From: Methylophilaceae bacterium
Lineage (GTDB): Bacteria > Pseudomonadota > Gammaproteobacteria > Burkholderiales > Methylophilaceae
Direction of reading: 5' to 3'
DNA length: 12,650 nucleotides
Assembly (NCBI GenBank): GCA_006844635.1
Contig: SPJO01000039.1
Location: 1-12,650 of the forward strand
Of this stretch, positions 7,052-12,650 are shown piece after piece. The position numbers and the translations under genes are program-made. How positions within the stretch are numbered: the first letter of the stretch is position 1; each line of letters begins with the position of its first letter. A model generated the notes under the pieces. That model was not told the origin of the DNA. It worked only from the letters and a program-made list of their open reading frames with translations, and did not search any database.

Positions 7052-7891
7052 ATGTCGGCTATGGAAACAAATCCAGCAACCCTTGTTAATGGCAGTTTTA
7101 ATGGCGTTATTTCAGCCTTAGACCGTGGCCTTGCTTATGGTGACGGTGTCTTTAGAACACTAAAGGTTGTTGATGGTATGCCATTGCATTGGCCTTTACA
7201 TTATCAAAAGCTAGTGGCCGACTGTGGCGCAATTGGTATTGTTTGCCCTAGTGCTGACGCCTTCATGAGTGATTTCAATCTATTGTTTTTACCTGATGAG
7301 CCCATCTCTGTCGCCAAAATTATGATTACAAGAGGTGAGGGTGAACGGGGCTACAAACCTTCCCCTGTTGCATTGCCAATGCGCGTAATGGTGAAAGCAA
7401 AGCTACCTGCTTATCCAGAGAGCCATTTTGATGAAGGCGTGCATTTACGGGTTTGTGAGACGCTAGTGAGCCATCAACCTAAGTTAGCCGGTGTAAAGCA
7501 TTTAAACCGTTTAGAAAATGTATTGGCCCGAATGGAGTGGAGCGAGCCTGAAATAGCTGATGGTGTGATGCTGGACATCAATGGCAATGTGATTGAATGC
7601 ACAGCAGCGAATTTATTCGCACGTTTTGATGATGTCTTGGTCACACCTAAGCTTGATTTGTGTGGCGTAGAAGGTGTGACACGGATGCAGATTTTGTCGC
7701 GGGCGACTACCTTAAACCTTAAAATGAAAATAGAGAACATAGACTTGAAGCGCTTATTAACAGCGGATGAAGTCGTGATGTCAAATAGCTTATATGGCGC
7801 ATGGCAGGTGCGATCCATTGAGCATCAGTCAACAAAAACAAACTGGGCTAAACAAACATTAGCGAACAATATACGAAAAGCGATTGCCTGA
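7052..7891 (+). CDS. pabC: Aminodeoxychorismate lyase (PabC)
   Basis: 279-residue fold-type IV PLP enzyme. Its likely reaction is release of pyruvate from 4-amino-4-deoxychorismate to give p-aminobenzoate for folate. Family features are LDRGLAYGDGVFRTLKV near residues 23-39, the probable PLP lysine Lys149 in GVKHLNRLENVLAR, and IECTAANLFA (171-180), whose Glu172 would contact the pyridine nitrogen. Branched-chain and D-amino acid aminotransferases share this fold, so the name rests mainly on the pabC-mltG-tmk-holB order. There are ATG codons at 7052 and 7061, neither with a clear ribosome binding site. The later one would give METNPATLVNG. The stop overlaps the mltG start by one base. Confidence 0.88.
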   Translation: MSAMETNPATLVNGSFNGVISALDRGLAYGDGVFRTLKVVDGMPLHWPLHYQKLVADCGAIGIVCPSADAFMSDFNLLFLPDEPISVAKIMITRGEGERGYKPSPVALPMRVMVKAKLPAYPESHFDEGVHLRVCETLVSHQPKLAGVKHLNRLENVLARMEWSEPEIADGVMLDINGNVIECTAANLFARFDDVLVTPKLDLCGVEGVTRMQILSRATTLNLKMKIENIDLKRLLTADEVVMSNSLYGAWQVRSIEHQSTKTNWAKQTLANNIRKAIA

Positions 7892-8889
7892 TGATGAAAT
7901 CTTTGATGTTAATTTTTAAACTGGGTGTATTAGCCATACTTTGCATTAGCTTGTGGATGGGCTATTACGCAAAGTCATCACTGCAACTGCCTGCTTCTGC
8001 GCAAGCCGTCACGATTCAAGCGAACAGCAGCCTAACCAGCATCGCCAATCAATTAGCTGAGCAAGGTGTTATCAAACAAACGCTACCATTTAAGTTGTTA
8101 GCTAGATTGCTGGGTAAAGAGTCACTGCTAAAAGCAGGTGAATATCAGTTGGATCAAGATATCACACCACATGCCTTATTATTAGCCCTTGCTAAGGGAG
8201 GACAAACCGCACAAGGCATAATCACCTTTATTGAAGGCAAAACGTTTAAAGATATGCGCCAGCTATTACGCAACCACCAAGGGTTGACCAATACTATAAA
8301 AGGTTTGTCTGATGCGGAAGTGATGGCATTAATAGGCGCGGATCAAAAACATCCAGAAGGTTTGTTTTTTCCCGATACCTACCACTTTGATCAAGGCACT
8401 AAAGATATCGTATTATTGCAGCGTGCTTACAACATCATGCAAGAAAAGTTAGCCGAAGCATGGGAGGGCAGAGCAACAGACTTGCCCTATAAGAATAGTT
8501 ATGAAGCCTTAATCATGGCCTCAATCATAGAAAAAGAAACAGGGCAAGGCTCAGAACGTCCAACAATCGGTGGTGTGTTTGTTAACCGCTTGAAAATCGG
8601 TATGCGCTTACAAACAGATCCAACCGTCATTTATGGGATGGGCGATCGTTTTGATGGCAATATTCGTCGCAAAGACTTACGTAAAGACACCGCTTATAAT
8701 ACTTATACCCGCTATGGTTTGCCACCTACGCCGATTGCAACACCAAGCTTAGCTTCCATTAAGGGTGCATTACATCCAGCCGAAACCAAGTATTTGTATT
8801 TTGTTGGCAAAGGCGATAGGACACATGCATTTTCCAAAACACTTGCAGAACATAACCGGGCGGTTAGAAAATACCAACTAAAGCGATAA
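7891..8889 (+). CDS. mltG: Endolytic murein transglycosylase MltG (YceG-like)
   Basis: 332-residue inner-membrane endolytic transglycosylase that cuts nascent peptidoglycan strands and sets glycan length. One membrane segment spans about residues 7-25 (IFKLGVLAILCISLWMGYY), leaving the rest in the periplasm. Then come a LysM-like region (VTIQANSSLTSIANQLAEQG) and the YceG domain. The catalytic Glu214 is in ASIIEKETG; other marks are EGLFFPDTYHF, RLQTDPTVIYG, YNTYTRYGLPPTPI and the C-terminal HPAETKYLYFVGKGDRTHAF. Two adjacent ATG codons follow the pabC stop (7891 and 7894), and the first overlaps it in TGATG, implying translational coupling. E. coli MltG is of similar length. Confidence 0.96.
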   Translation: MMKSLMLIFKLGVLAILCISLWMGYYAKSSLQLPASAQAVTIQANSSLTSIANQLAEQGVIKQTLPFKLLARLLGKESLLKAGEYQLDQDITPHALLLALAKGGQTAQGIITFIEGKTFKDMRQLLRNHQGLTNTIKGLSDAEVMALIGADQKHPEGLFFPDTYHFDQGTKDIVLLQRAYNIMQEKLAEAWEGRATDLPYKNSYEALIMASIIEKETGQGSERPTIGGVFVNRLKIGMRLQTDPTVIYGMGDRFDGNIRRKDLRKDTAYNTYTRYGLPPTPIATPSLASIKGALHPAETKYLYFVGKGDRTHAFSKTLAEHNRAVRKYQLKR

Positions 8890-8908
8890 CGAGATTGAGA
8901 ATAGAACA

Positions 8909-9535
8909 TTGGCAGGAAAACACGGTAAATTTATTACATTAGAAGGAATGGATGGCGCAGGAAAAAGCACACACATTCCCAACATCGTTGATCAGGTAAA
9001 GGCGCAAGTTGATGAGGTCATTTGTACACGTGAGCCTGGCGGTACACCTGTTGCTGAAGAAATGCGTGAACTGCTATTGCATCGAGACATGCATCCAGAA
9101 ACAGAAACCTTGTTGATGTTTGCAGCCAGAAGAGAGCACATCGCTGAAGTGATAGCGCCTGCTTTAGCGCGTGGCGCTTACGTTATCTCTGATCGTTTTA
9201 CGGATGCGACCTATGCCTACCAAGCAGGTGCAAAGCAGGTAGCAGTAGATAAAATTGCTGCATTAGAAAAGTGGGTCCAAGGCCCCTTGCAACCAGACGC
9301 AACGCTACTTTTCGATGTGCCAGTGGAAGTGAGTCTAACGCGTTTAGCAGCTGCTCGCATGCCGGATAAATTTGAAAGAGAAGGTACTGCCTTCTTTGAA
9401 AAATTACGCAATGCATACTTGCAAAGAGCAAAGGCTGACCCTGCTAGATTTCACATTATCGATGCCAGTAGAGCATTAGATGATGTTAGAAAAGAAGTTA
9501 AAGTGATTATTGAGAATATCCTGTTATCTTATTGA
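8909..9535 (+). CDS. tmk: Thymidylate kinase
   Basis: 208-residue dTMP kinase that makes dTDP for DNA synthesis. It shows the P-loop GMDGAGKS (residues 13-20), TREPGG (40-45), DRFTDATYAYQ (95-105) and a lid region around RMPDKFERE. The start must be the TTG at 8909. The next ATG lies inside the P-loop, and the reading frame is closed upstream at 8879 with no ATG or GTG in between. A weak GAG (8897-8899) sits 9 bases before it. The gene begins 19 bases after mltG and ends 6 bases before holB. The TTG start and poor ribosome site suggest low translation, which suits a kinase needed in small amounts. Confidence 0.97.
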   Translation: MAGKHGKFITLEGMDGAGKSTHIPNIVDQVKAQVDEVICTREPGGTPVAEEMRELLLHRDMHPETETLLMFAARREHIAEVIAPALARGAYVISDRFTDATYAYQAGAKQVAVDKIAALEKWVQGPLQPDATLLFDVPVEVSLTRLAAARMPDKFEREGTAFFEKLRNAYLQRAKADPARFHIIDASRALDDVRKEVKVIIENILLSY

Positions 9536-9541
9536 TATAAA

Positions 9542-10534
9542 ATGTATATTTGGCAAAAAAATAAATGGGAAAAATTATTAGCGCGTAAAGCATCATTGCC
9601 GCATGCCATTTTATTGCATGGCCGCGCAGGTGTTGGCAAACATGTTTTTGCCGAGTCTTTTTCGCATGCGTTGCTATGTCAACAAACCTTGCCAACAGGC
9701 CACGCATGTGGTCAATGCCAAAGCTGCCAATGGTTGAAAGAAGGTGTGCACCCTGACTTTAAATGGGTTACACCTGAAGATGATAGTGCTGCAGACAGCA
9801 ATACTAAGAAAAGGTCTGGTAAAAAGAGTCAAATTTCAGTCTCGCAAATTAGGCAGCTGTATGAGTATTTAAGCTTATCTACACATCAAGTTTCTGGGTA
9901 TCGCATTATTCTAATTTCACCAGCTGAAGCGCTCAATATCGCCTCTGCTAACGCTTTATTGAAAATGCTAGAAGAACCGCCAGAGAACACATTGTTTTTA
10001 CTCGTTGCGAGTCAACCGCAGCGACTACTACCAACGATTATCAGCCGCTGCCAAGCAGTGGATTTGCCAATGCCTAGCCAAGCAGAAGCCAGTACTTGGC
10101 TAGTTGAGCAAGGAATCAATGAAGCAGAGGCAAGCGATGCGTTAGCATATGCTGGCGGTGCGCCATTAGCTGCATTAGCGATGCAAGGTCAACTAGAGAC
10201 GAATCAAAAGCTAATTAAACAGCTTGCGCAAGGTGCAAAACTTAATCCAGCCACTTCGGCACCATTGTTGTTATCGCTAGGGATGGAGCAGGCAGTAGAG
10301 ATGATGCAGAAATGGACTTTTGACCTTATTAGTGCGCGCTTAGAACAAAGCCTACATTACCACGTAAAGCTGGCGAGTACTTTTCAAGTACTTTGTAAAA
10401 GCGTAAACTTAAGTGCATTAATGCAGTTTCAACGTAAGCTCATCGAGCTTAAGAAATCAGCTAATCATCCGTTGAGTAATGAAATGCAATTGGAAAATAT
10501 TTTATTGCAATATGTCCGTACATTTAATGTATAG
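9542..10534 (+). CDS. holB: DNA polymerase III subunit delta' (HolB)
   Basis: 330-residue delta' subunit of the clamp-loader complex that places the sliding clamp on DNA. An AAA+ domain starts with HGRAGVGKH (residues 26-34), a Walker A-like loop in which the usual Thr/Ser is His. Next is a four-cysteine zinc site (Cys46, Cys56, Cys59, Cys62, in CQQTLPTGHACGQCQSC). After that come ANALLKMLEEPPENTLFLLVA and the conserved SRC motif at 168-170, whose Arg acts on the neighbouring subunit. E. coli delta' has the same zinc spacing and similar length. A lysine- and serine-rich insert (about residues 81-97) precedes the SQISVSQIRQL segment. No clear Shine-Dalgarno sequence is seen; coupling to tmk is likely. 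Confidence 0.95.
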   Translation: MYIWQKNKWEKLLARKASLPHAILLHGRAGVGKHVFAESFSHALLCQQTLPTGHACGQCQSCQWLKEGVHPDFKWVTPEDDSAADSNTKKRSGKKSQISVSQIRQLYEYLSLSTHQVSGYRIILISPAEALNIASANALLKMLEEPPENTLFLLVASQPQRLLPTIISRCQAVDLPMPSQAEASTWLVEQGINEAEASDALAYAGGAPLAALAMQGQLETNQKLIKQLAQGAKLNPATSAPLLLSLGMEQAVEMMQKWTFDLISARLEQSLHYHVKLASTFQVLCKSVNLSALMQFQRKLIELKKSANHPLSNEMQLENILLQYVRTFNV

Positions 10535-10563
10535 TGCCCATATATTATGAAGAGAGTAACAAT

Positions 10564-10935
10564 TTGAGCTTAGATGCAAATACAGATCAGATGGCCGCGA
10601 ACAAGCCTGGCGTACTGTCATTAGCGATTAAAGAAAAAGCGGCTTTATTTACAGCTTATATGCCATACGTTAAAGGTGGCGGCTTATTTATTCCAACGAA
10701 TAAGAGCTTTAATATTGGTGATGAAGTCTTTATGTTACTTAGCTTAATTGATGACCCTGTTAAATTAAAAGTCGTTGGCCATGTGGTGTGGATTTCTCCA
10801 GCACCACACAGTGGTCGTCCACAAGGGATTGGCGTACAGTTTAGCGAAAAAGATGGCGGCGGTGAGGTTAAGAATAAAATTGAAGCCATTTTAGGTGGTG
10901 CATTGAAATCTACCCGCTCCACGCACACCATGTAG
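10564..10935 (+). CDS. pilZ: PilZ-domain protein, type IV pilus biogenesis type
   Basis: 123 residues from the TTG at 10564. It resembles the PilZ protein encoded between holB and tatD in Pseudomonas, which is needed for type IV pilus assembly and does not bind cyclic di-GMP. Marks are PGVLSLAIKEKAALFTAYMP, GGGLFIPT, IGDEVFMLLSLIDDPVKL, VVGHVVWISP and GIGVQF. The RxxxR motif for cyclic di-GMP binding is absent, as expected for this subtype. The TTG start has AGAGAG (10551-10556) 7 bases before it and gives the normal family N-terminus. A GTG at 10534 would add ten residues and overlap the holB stop, but it lacks a good site. tatD starts 5 bases after the stop. Confidence 0.9.
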   Translation: MSLDANTDQMAANKPGVLSLAIKEKAALFTAYMPYVKGGGLFIPTNKSFNIGDEVFMLLSLIDDPVKLKVVGHVVWISPAPHSGRPQGIGVQFSEKDGGGEVKNKIEAILGGALKSTRSTHTM

Positions 10936-10940
10936 CGCCA

Positions 10941-11720
10941 ATGCTTGTCGATTCGCACTGCCATTTAAACTTTCCAGAACTTGCAGAAAATATTCATGAT
11001 GTAAGACAGTTGATGCATGATGAGAAGATTACGCATGCGCTCTGTGTTTCGGTCACCTTAGATAAATTTCCAGAAGTACTCGCCTTAGCGGAAAATCATG
11101 ACAATTTTTTTGCATCAGTTGGCGTACATCCCGATTATGAGAACATTCAAGAGCCAACCGTTGAAGAATTAGTCAAGCTGGCGGAGCACCCTAAAGTCGT
11201 TGCAATCGGTGAAACAGGTTTAGACTACTTCCGCTTAACTGGCGATCTTTCCTGGCAACGAGAGCGTTTCCGCACACATATACGTGCGGCTATTATCGCC
11301 GGCAAACCGCTGATTATTCATACGCGCAACGCAGTTGAAGACACTTTGAAGATTATGAGAGAAGAGGGCATAGAACGCGCTGGTGGCGTACTACACTGCT
11401 TCACAGAAAGCTTAGACATGGCATTAGCTGCGATTGAAATGGGCTTTTATATCTCGTTTTCTGGCATTGTGACCTTTAAAAATGCTAAAGATTTAAAAGA
11501 AGTGGCGAAACAGATACCTTTATCGCGCATGTTGGTTGAAACAGATTCCCCATATCTAGCGCCAGTGCCTTTCCGTGGCAAAACCAATCAGCCGGCTTAT
11601 GTTAAACATGTGGCGCAAGAAATTGCCGATTTACGTGGTATTAGTATAGAAGAGGTTGCTGAGGCAACCACAGCAAACTTTTTCAAGTTATTTAAACAGG
11701 CAGCTACATCTCAACAATAA
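10941..11720 (+). CDS. tatD: TatD family hydrolase / 3'-5' DNA exonuclease
   Basis: 259-residue metal-dependent TIM-barrel hydrolase of the TatD family. Members act as 3'-5' exonucleases on DNA and RNA. In this position it corresponds to the YcfH-type gene downstream of holB in E. coli. Metal ligands are visible: His6 and His8 (DSHCHLN), Glu91 (AIGETGLDY), His127 (IIHTRNA), His152 (VLHCFTES) and Asp202 (VETDSPYLAPVP). Length matches the family. It starts 5 bases after pilZ with no strong ribosome binding site and is the last gene of the pabC-tatD run. The paralogue (TatD, YcfH or YjjV) cannot be settled by sequence alone. Confidence 0.94.
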   Translation: MLVDSHCHLNFPELAENIHDVRQLMHDEKITHALCVSVTLDKFPEVLALAENHDNFFASVGVHPDYENIQEPTVEELVKLAEHPKVVAIGETGLDYFRLTGDLSWQRERFRTHIRAAIIAGKPLIIHTRNAVEDTLKIMREEGIERAGGVLHCFTESLDMALAAIEMGFYISFSGIVTFKNAKDLKEVAKQIPLSRMLVETDSPYLAPVPFRGKTNQPAYVKHVAQEIADLRGISIEEVAEATTANFFKLFKQAATSQQ

Positions 11721-11730
11721 ACTGAACAAA

Positions 11731-11750
11731 CTGACAAGTGAGTTTGTCAG
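11731..11750 (+). terminator. Hairpin after tatD
   Basis: CTGACAA (11731-11737) and TTGTCAG (11744-11750) form a perfect 7-base stem with a 6-base loop, starting 10 bases after the tatD stop. No T run follows, so it is either a Rho-dependent or processing-type 3' end or simply a protective hairpin. Confidence 0.4.
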
Positions 11751-11754
11751 AAGA

Positions 11755-11784
11755 CGCATGACAAAGTATTTTGATTCACATGCG
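11755..11784. promoter_or_regulatory. Inverted repeat over a -35 element, operator-like
   Basis: CGCATG (11755-11760) and CATGCG (11779-11784) are perfect inverted 6-base copies with an 18-base spacer, and they enclose the TTGATT at 11771-11776. The spacing and position suit a dimeric regulator controlling the gene at 11926. No regulator is identified. Confidence 0.3.
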
Positions 11785-11798
11785 AGATGAATTAGAAT
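11771..11798 (+). promoter_or_regulatory. Predicted promoter of the secreted protein gene
   Basis: TTGATT (11771-11776) and TAGAAT (11793-11798) are 16 bases apart. Transcription would begin near 11805, giving a leader of about 120 bases. The rest of the 11721-11925 gap holds a 19-codon ORF (11852-11911) and a hairpin (11886-11907), but no larger gene. Confidence 0.45.
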
Positions 11799-11885
11799 AG
11801 CAAAACTAAAATAACTAGTCAGCCTGCTCAATTGCAGCAAGTACTGGCAAAATGAACGATTGCTTGGCTACTGTCAACCAATTCA

Positions 11886-11907
11886 TAGCAAACACGTTGT
11901 TTTGCTA
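11886..11907 (+). repeat. Hairpin just upstream of the secreted protein's ribosome site
   Basis: TAGCAAA (11886-11892) and TTTGCTA (11901-11907) pair perfectly around an 8-base loop. It ends 7 bases before AGGA (11915-11918), the ribosome binding site of the next gene, so it could influence translation or mRNA stability. Confidence 0.45.
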
Positions 11908-11925
11908 TTAACTTAGGAAATTACA

Positions 11926-12297
11926 ATGACATTTAACGTATTTAAAAAGCTTGGCCTAGGCCTTACTATTGCCTTATTCACTTTTGCCGGCCTAGCAAGC
12001 GCGGCAGACAAAACTTATACAGAAAATGAGTTTTTAAATAACTTTAGTGGCAAATCAAAAGCTAAAGTGATGGAAAAGCTAGGTAAACCGGTTAAAAAGC
12101 AAGTTGGCGTCAGACCAAGTAATGCAGGGAAAGTGACAGGAAAAAACTTCGATAACAAAAAATCAAAGCCGATTAAAGTTGAAATGTGGTACTACAAGGA
12201 TATCGTTAAGTACGATCCTAAGCGTACATATAAAGAAGTTGAAATCACCTATGTGAATGATCGTGTTTCTGAAATTGCTTTTTTCAATAACCGATAA
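11926..12297 (+). CDS. Small secreted basic protein of unknown function
   Basis: 123-residue protein with a clear Sec signal peptide. It has positive Lys7-Lys8, a hydrophobic core LGLGLTIALFTFAGL, and a signal peptidase I site ALA/ASA ending at Ala26. The mature part of about 97 residues is rich in lysine, has no cysteine, and should be periplasmic. It contains KSKAKVMEKLGKPVKKQ, a middle rich in Lys and Asn, then VEMWYYKDIV and KEVEITYVNDRVSEIAFF. The order helix with LGKP, a W-x-Y strand and a V-x-I-x-Y-x-N-D-R-V strand resembles the SmpA/OmlA (BamE-like) fold. That is an inference by pattern, and the protein has no lipobox cysteine as BamE does. It has AGGA (11915-11918) 7 bases before the ATG, its own predicted promoter and a strong terminator, so it is a single-gene unit. 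Confidence 0.9.
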   Translation: MTFNVFKKLGLGLTIALFTFAGLASAADKTYTENEFLNNFSGKSKAKVMEKLGKPVKKQVGVRPSNAGKVTGKNFDNKKSKPIKVEMWYYKDIVKYDPKRTYKEVEITYVNDRVSEIAFFNNR

Positions 12298-12313
12298 CCA
12301 CAAGTTAGCGTGT

Positions 12314-12341
12314 AAAAAAGCCGTCTAATGACGGCTTTTTT
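12314..12341. terminator. Perfect bidirectional intrinsic terminator
   Basis: AAAAAAGCCGTC (12314-12325) and GACGGCTTTTTT (12330-12341) form a perfect 12-base stem with a TAAT loop. The A and T runs make it work on both strands. It ends the secreted protein gene on the plus strand and the small ORF at 12340-12444 on the minus strand, which runs into it. Confidence 0.95.
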
Positions 12342-12444
12342 AGTGTCTGAGCAACATACTCCTTAAACAAATGATGCCAGAGAACAACACTGGCGCCACT
12401 GGAATAAAACAGCTTACTAATATCAATATGCAATATTTAACCAT
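12340..12444 (-). CDS. Small hydrophobic peptide, possible single-span membrane protein
   Basis: 34-codon ORF on the minus strand, ATG at 12444-12442 and TAA at 12342-12340. Its ribosome binding site is a consensus GGAGG (plus-strand CCTCC at 12450-12454) 5 bases before the ATG, the best in the window apart from acpP. The peptide starts MVKYC, has a hydrophobic stretch of about 22 residues (ILILVSCFIPVAPVLFSG, then IICL), and ends in a basic tail LRSMLLRH. This is the form of a small inner-membrane protein with one helix. The stop codon overlaps the T run of the bidirectional terminator, as expected for a tightly packed real gene. No family is recognised. A type I toxin-like peptide or a regulatory membrane miniprotein are possibilities, but nothing shows a function. 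Confidence 0.6.
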   Translation of the reverse strand: MVKYCILILVSCFIPVAPVLFSGIICLRSMLLRH

Positions 12445-12557
12445 GTTAGCCTCCAAATTCGGGAATGACTGTTAGTGTAAATAGGGCGTGATGATTTTAA
12501 TTTGAAAAGTAGGGTGGTTTTTCCAATCCAGTTTATTTCTAGGCGAAGAAAGTAGGG

Positions 12558-12650
12558 TTAAACAGTTGATTTTAAGCAACAATGTTTATATCGCTTACCG
12601 CTGCCACAAGGGCAATCAGCCTTTTTACTAATACGAATATCTTCAGATAC
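12558..12650 (-). CDS. SEC-C motif protein (3' end only)
   Basis: Partial gene: the last 30 codons and a TAA stop (12560-12558) are inside the window, and the rest lies past the right edge. The visible end contains CPCGSGKRYKHCC, a zinc-binding SEC-C motif with the CxC and CC ligand pairs, followed by the short tail LKSTV. This motif ends SecA and several unrelated proteins such as YecA/UPF0149 family members. SecA normally ends with Cys-His rather than Cys-Cys, so this is more likely a non-SecA protein. Its identity cannot be settled from this fragment. Confidence 0.85.
   Translation of the reverse strand, partial: VSEDIRISKKADCPCGSGKRYKHCCLKSTV

Noticed and set aside
7474..7818. 114-codon minus-strand ORF inside pabC
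   Set aside because: Opposite a complete PLP enzyme gene; no recognisable motif.
11758..11790. Ten-codon ORF (MTKYFDSHAR) after tatD
   Set aside because: Very short, no ribosome site, and it lies upstream of the predicted transcription start.
1..12650. Mobile elements, CRISPR arrays, tRNA genes, prophage or defence genes
   Set aside because: None visible: no transposase motifs, no regularly spaced repeats, no tRNA-like cloverleaf noticed, and the gene order is the conserved chromosomal one throughout.

Overview
The window is a compact stretch of core bacterial chromosome. It most likely comes from a moderately AT-rich betaproteobacterium. A Methylophilaceae-type methylotroph (Methylotenera or Methylophilus-like) is my guess from protein style and base composition, and no search was run. 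The gene order yceD-rpmF-plsX-fabH-fabD-fabG-acpP-fabF-pabC-mltG-tmk-holB-pilZ-tatD is the classic beta/gammaproteobacterial arrangement. The placement of pilZ between holB and tatD matches what is known from Pseudomonas.

Layout. Positions 1-503 (minus) hold the 5' end of a biotin carboxylase gene, closest in style to pyruvate carboxylase subunit A. It is divergent from yceD, and their predicted promoters overlap. Positions 622-1450 hold yceD and rpmF, closed by a strong intrinsic terminator at 1498-1536. Positions 1598-6981 carry the type II fatty acid synthesis block: plsX, fabH, fabD, fabG, acpP and fabF. acpP has its own extended -10 promoter and is bracketed by two RNA hairpins. A strong terminator at 6995-7030 separates fabF from the next group. 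Positions 7052-11720 hold pabC, mltG, tmk, holB, pilZ and tatD, all closely spaced or overlapping. Positions 11926-12297 encode a small secreted protein of unknown function with its own promoter and a perfect bidirectional terminator. On the minus strand beyond that terminator lies a 34-codon ORF for a hydrophobic peptide with a consensus ribosome binding site (12340-12444). After it comes the 3' end of a gene ending in a SEC-C zinc motif (12558-12650).

How the genes work together. FabD loads malonyl onto AcpP, FabH starts and FabF extends the chain, FabG does the first reduction, and PlsX passes finished acyl-ACP into phospholipid synthesis. YceD and L32 link the block to rRNA and ribosome production. 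PabC (folate), Tmk (dTTP), HolB (replicative clamp loader), MltG (peptidoglycan strand length), PilZ (type IV pili) and TatD (nuclease) are housekeeping genes that travel with it.

The coding part is conventional and I see no mobile element, CRISPR array, tRNA, rRNA or defence system. The parts worth a second look are the small hydrophobic ORF, the uncharacterised secreted protein and its leader, the hairpins around acpP, and a terminator placed directly before pabC with no visible promoter after it. No stretch longer than 300 bases lacks a gene; the longest is 11721-11925, described below.
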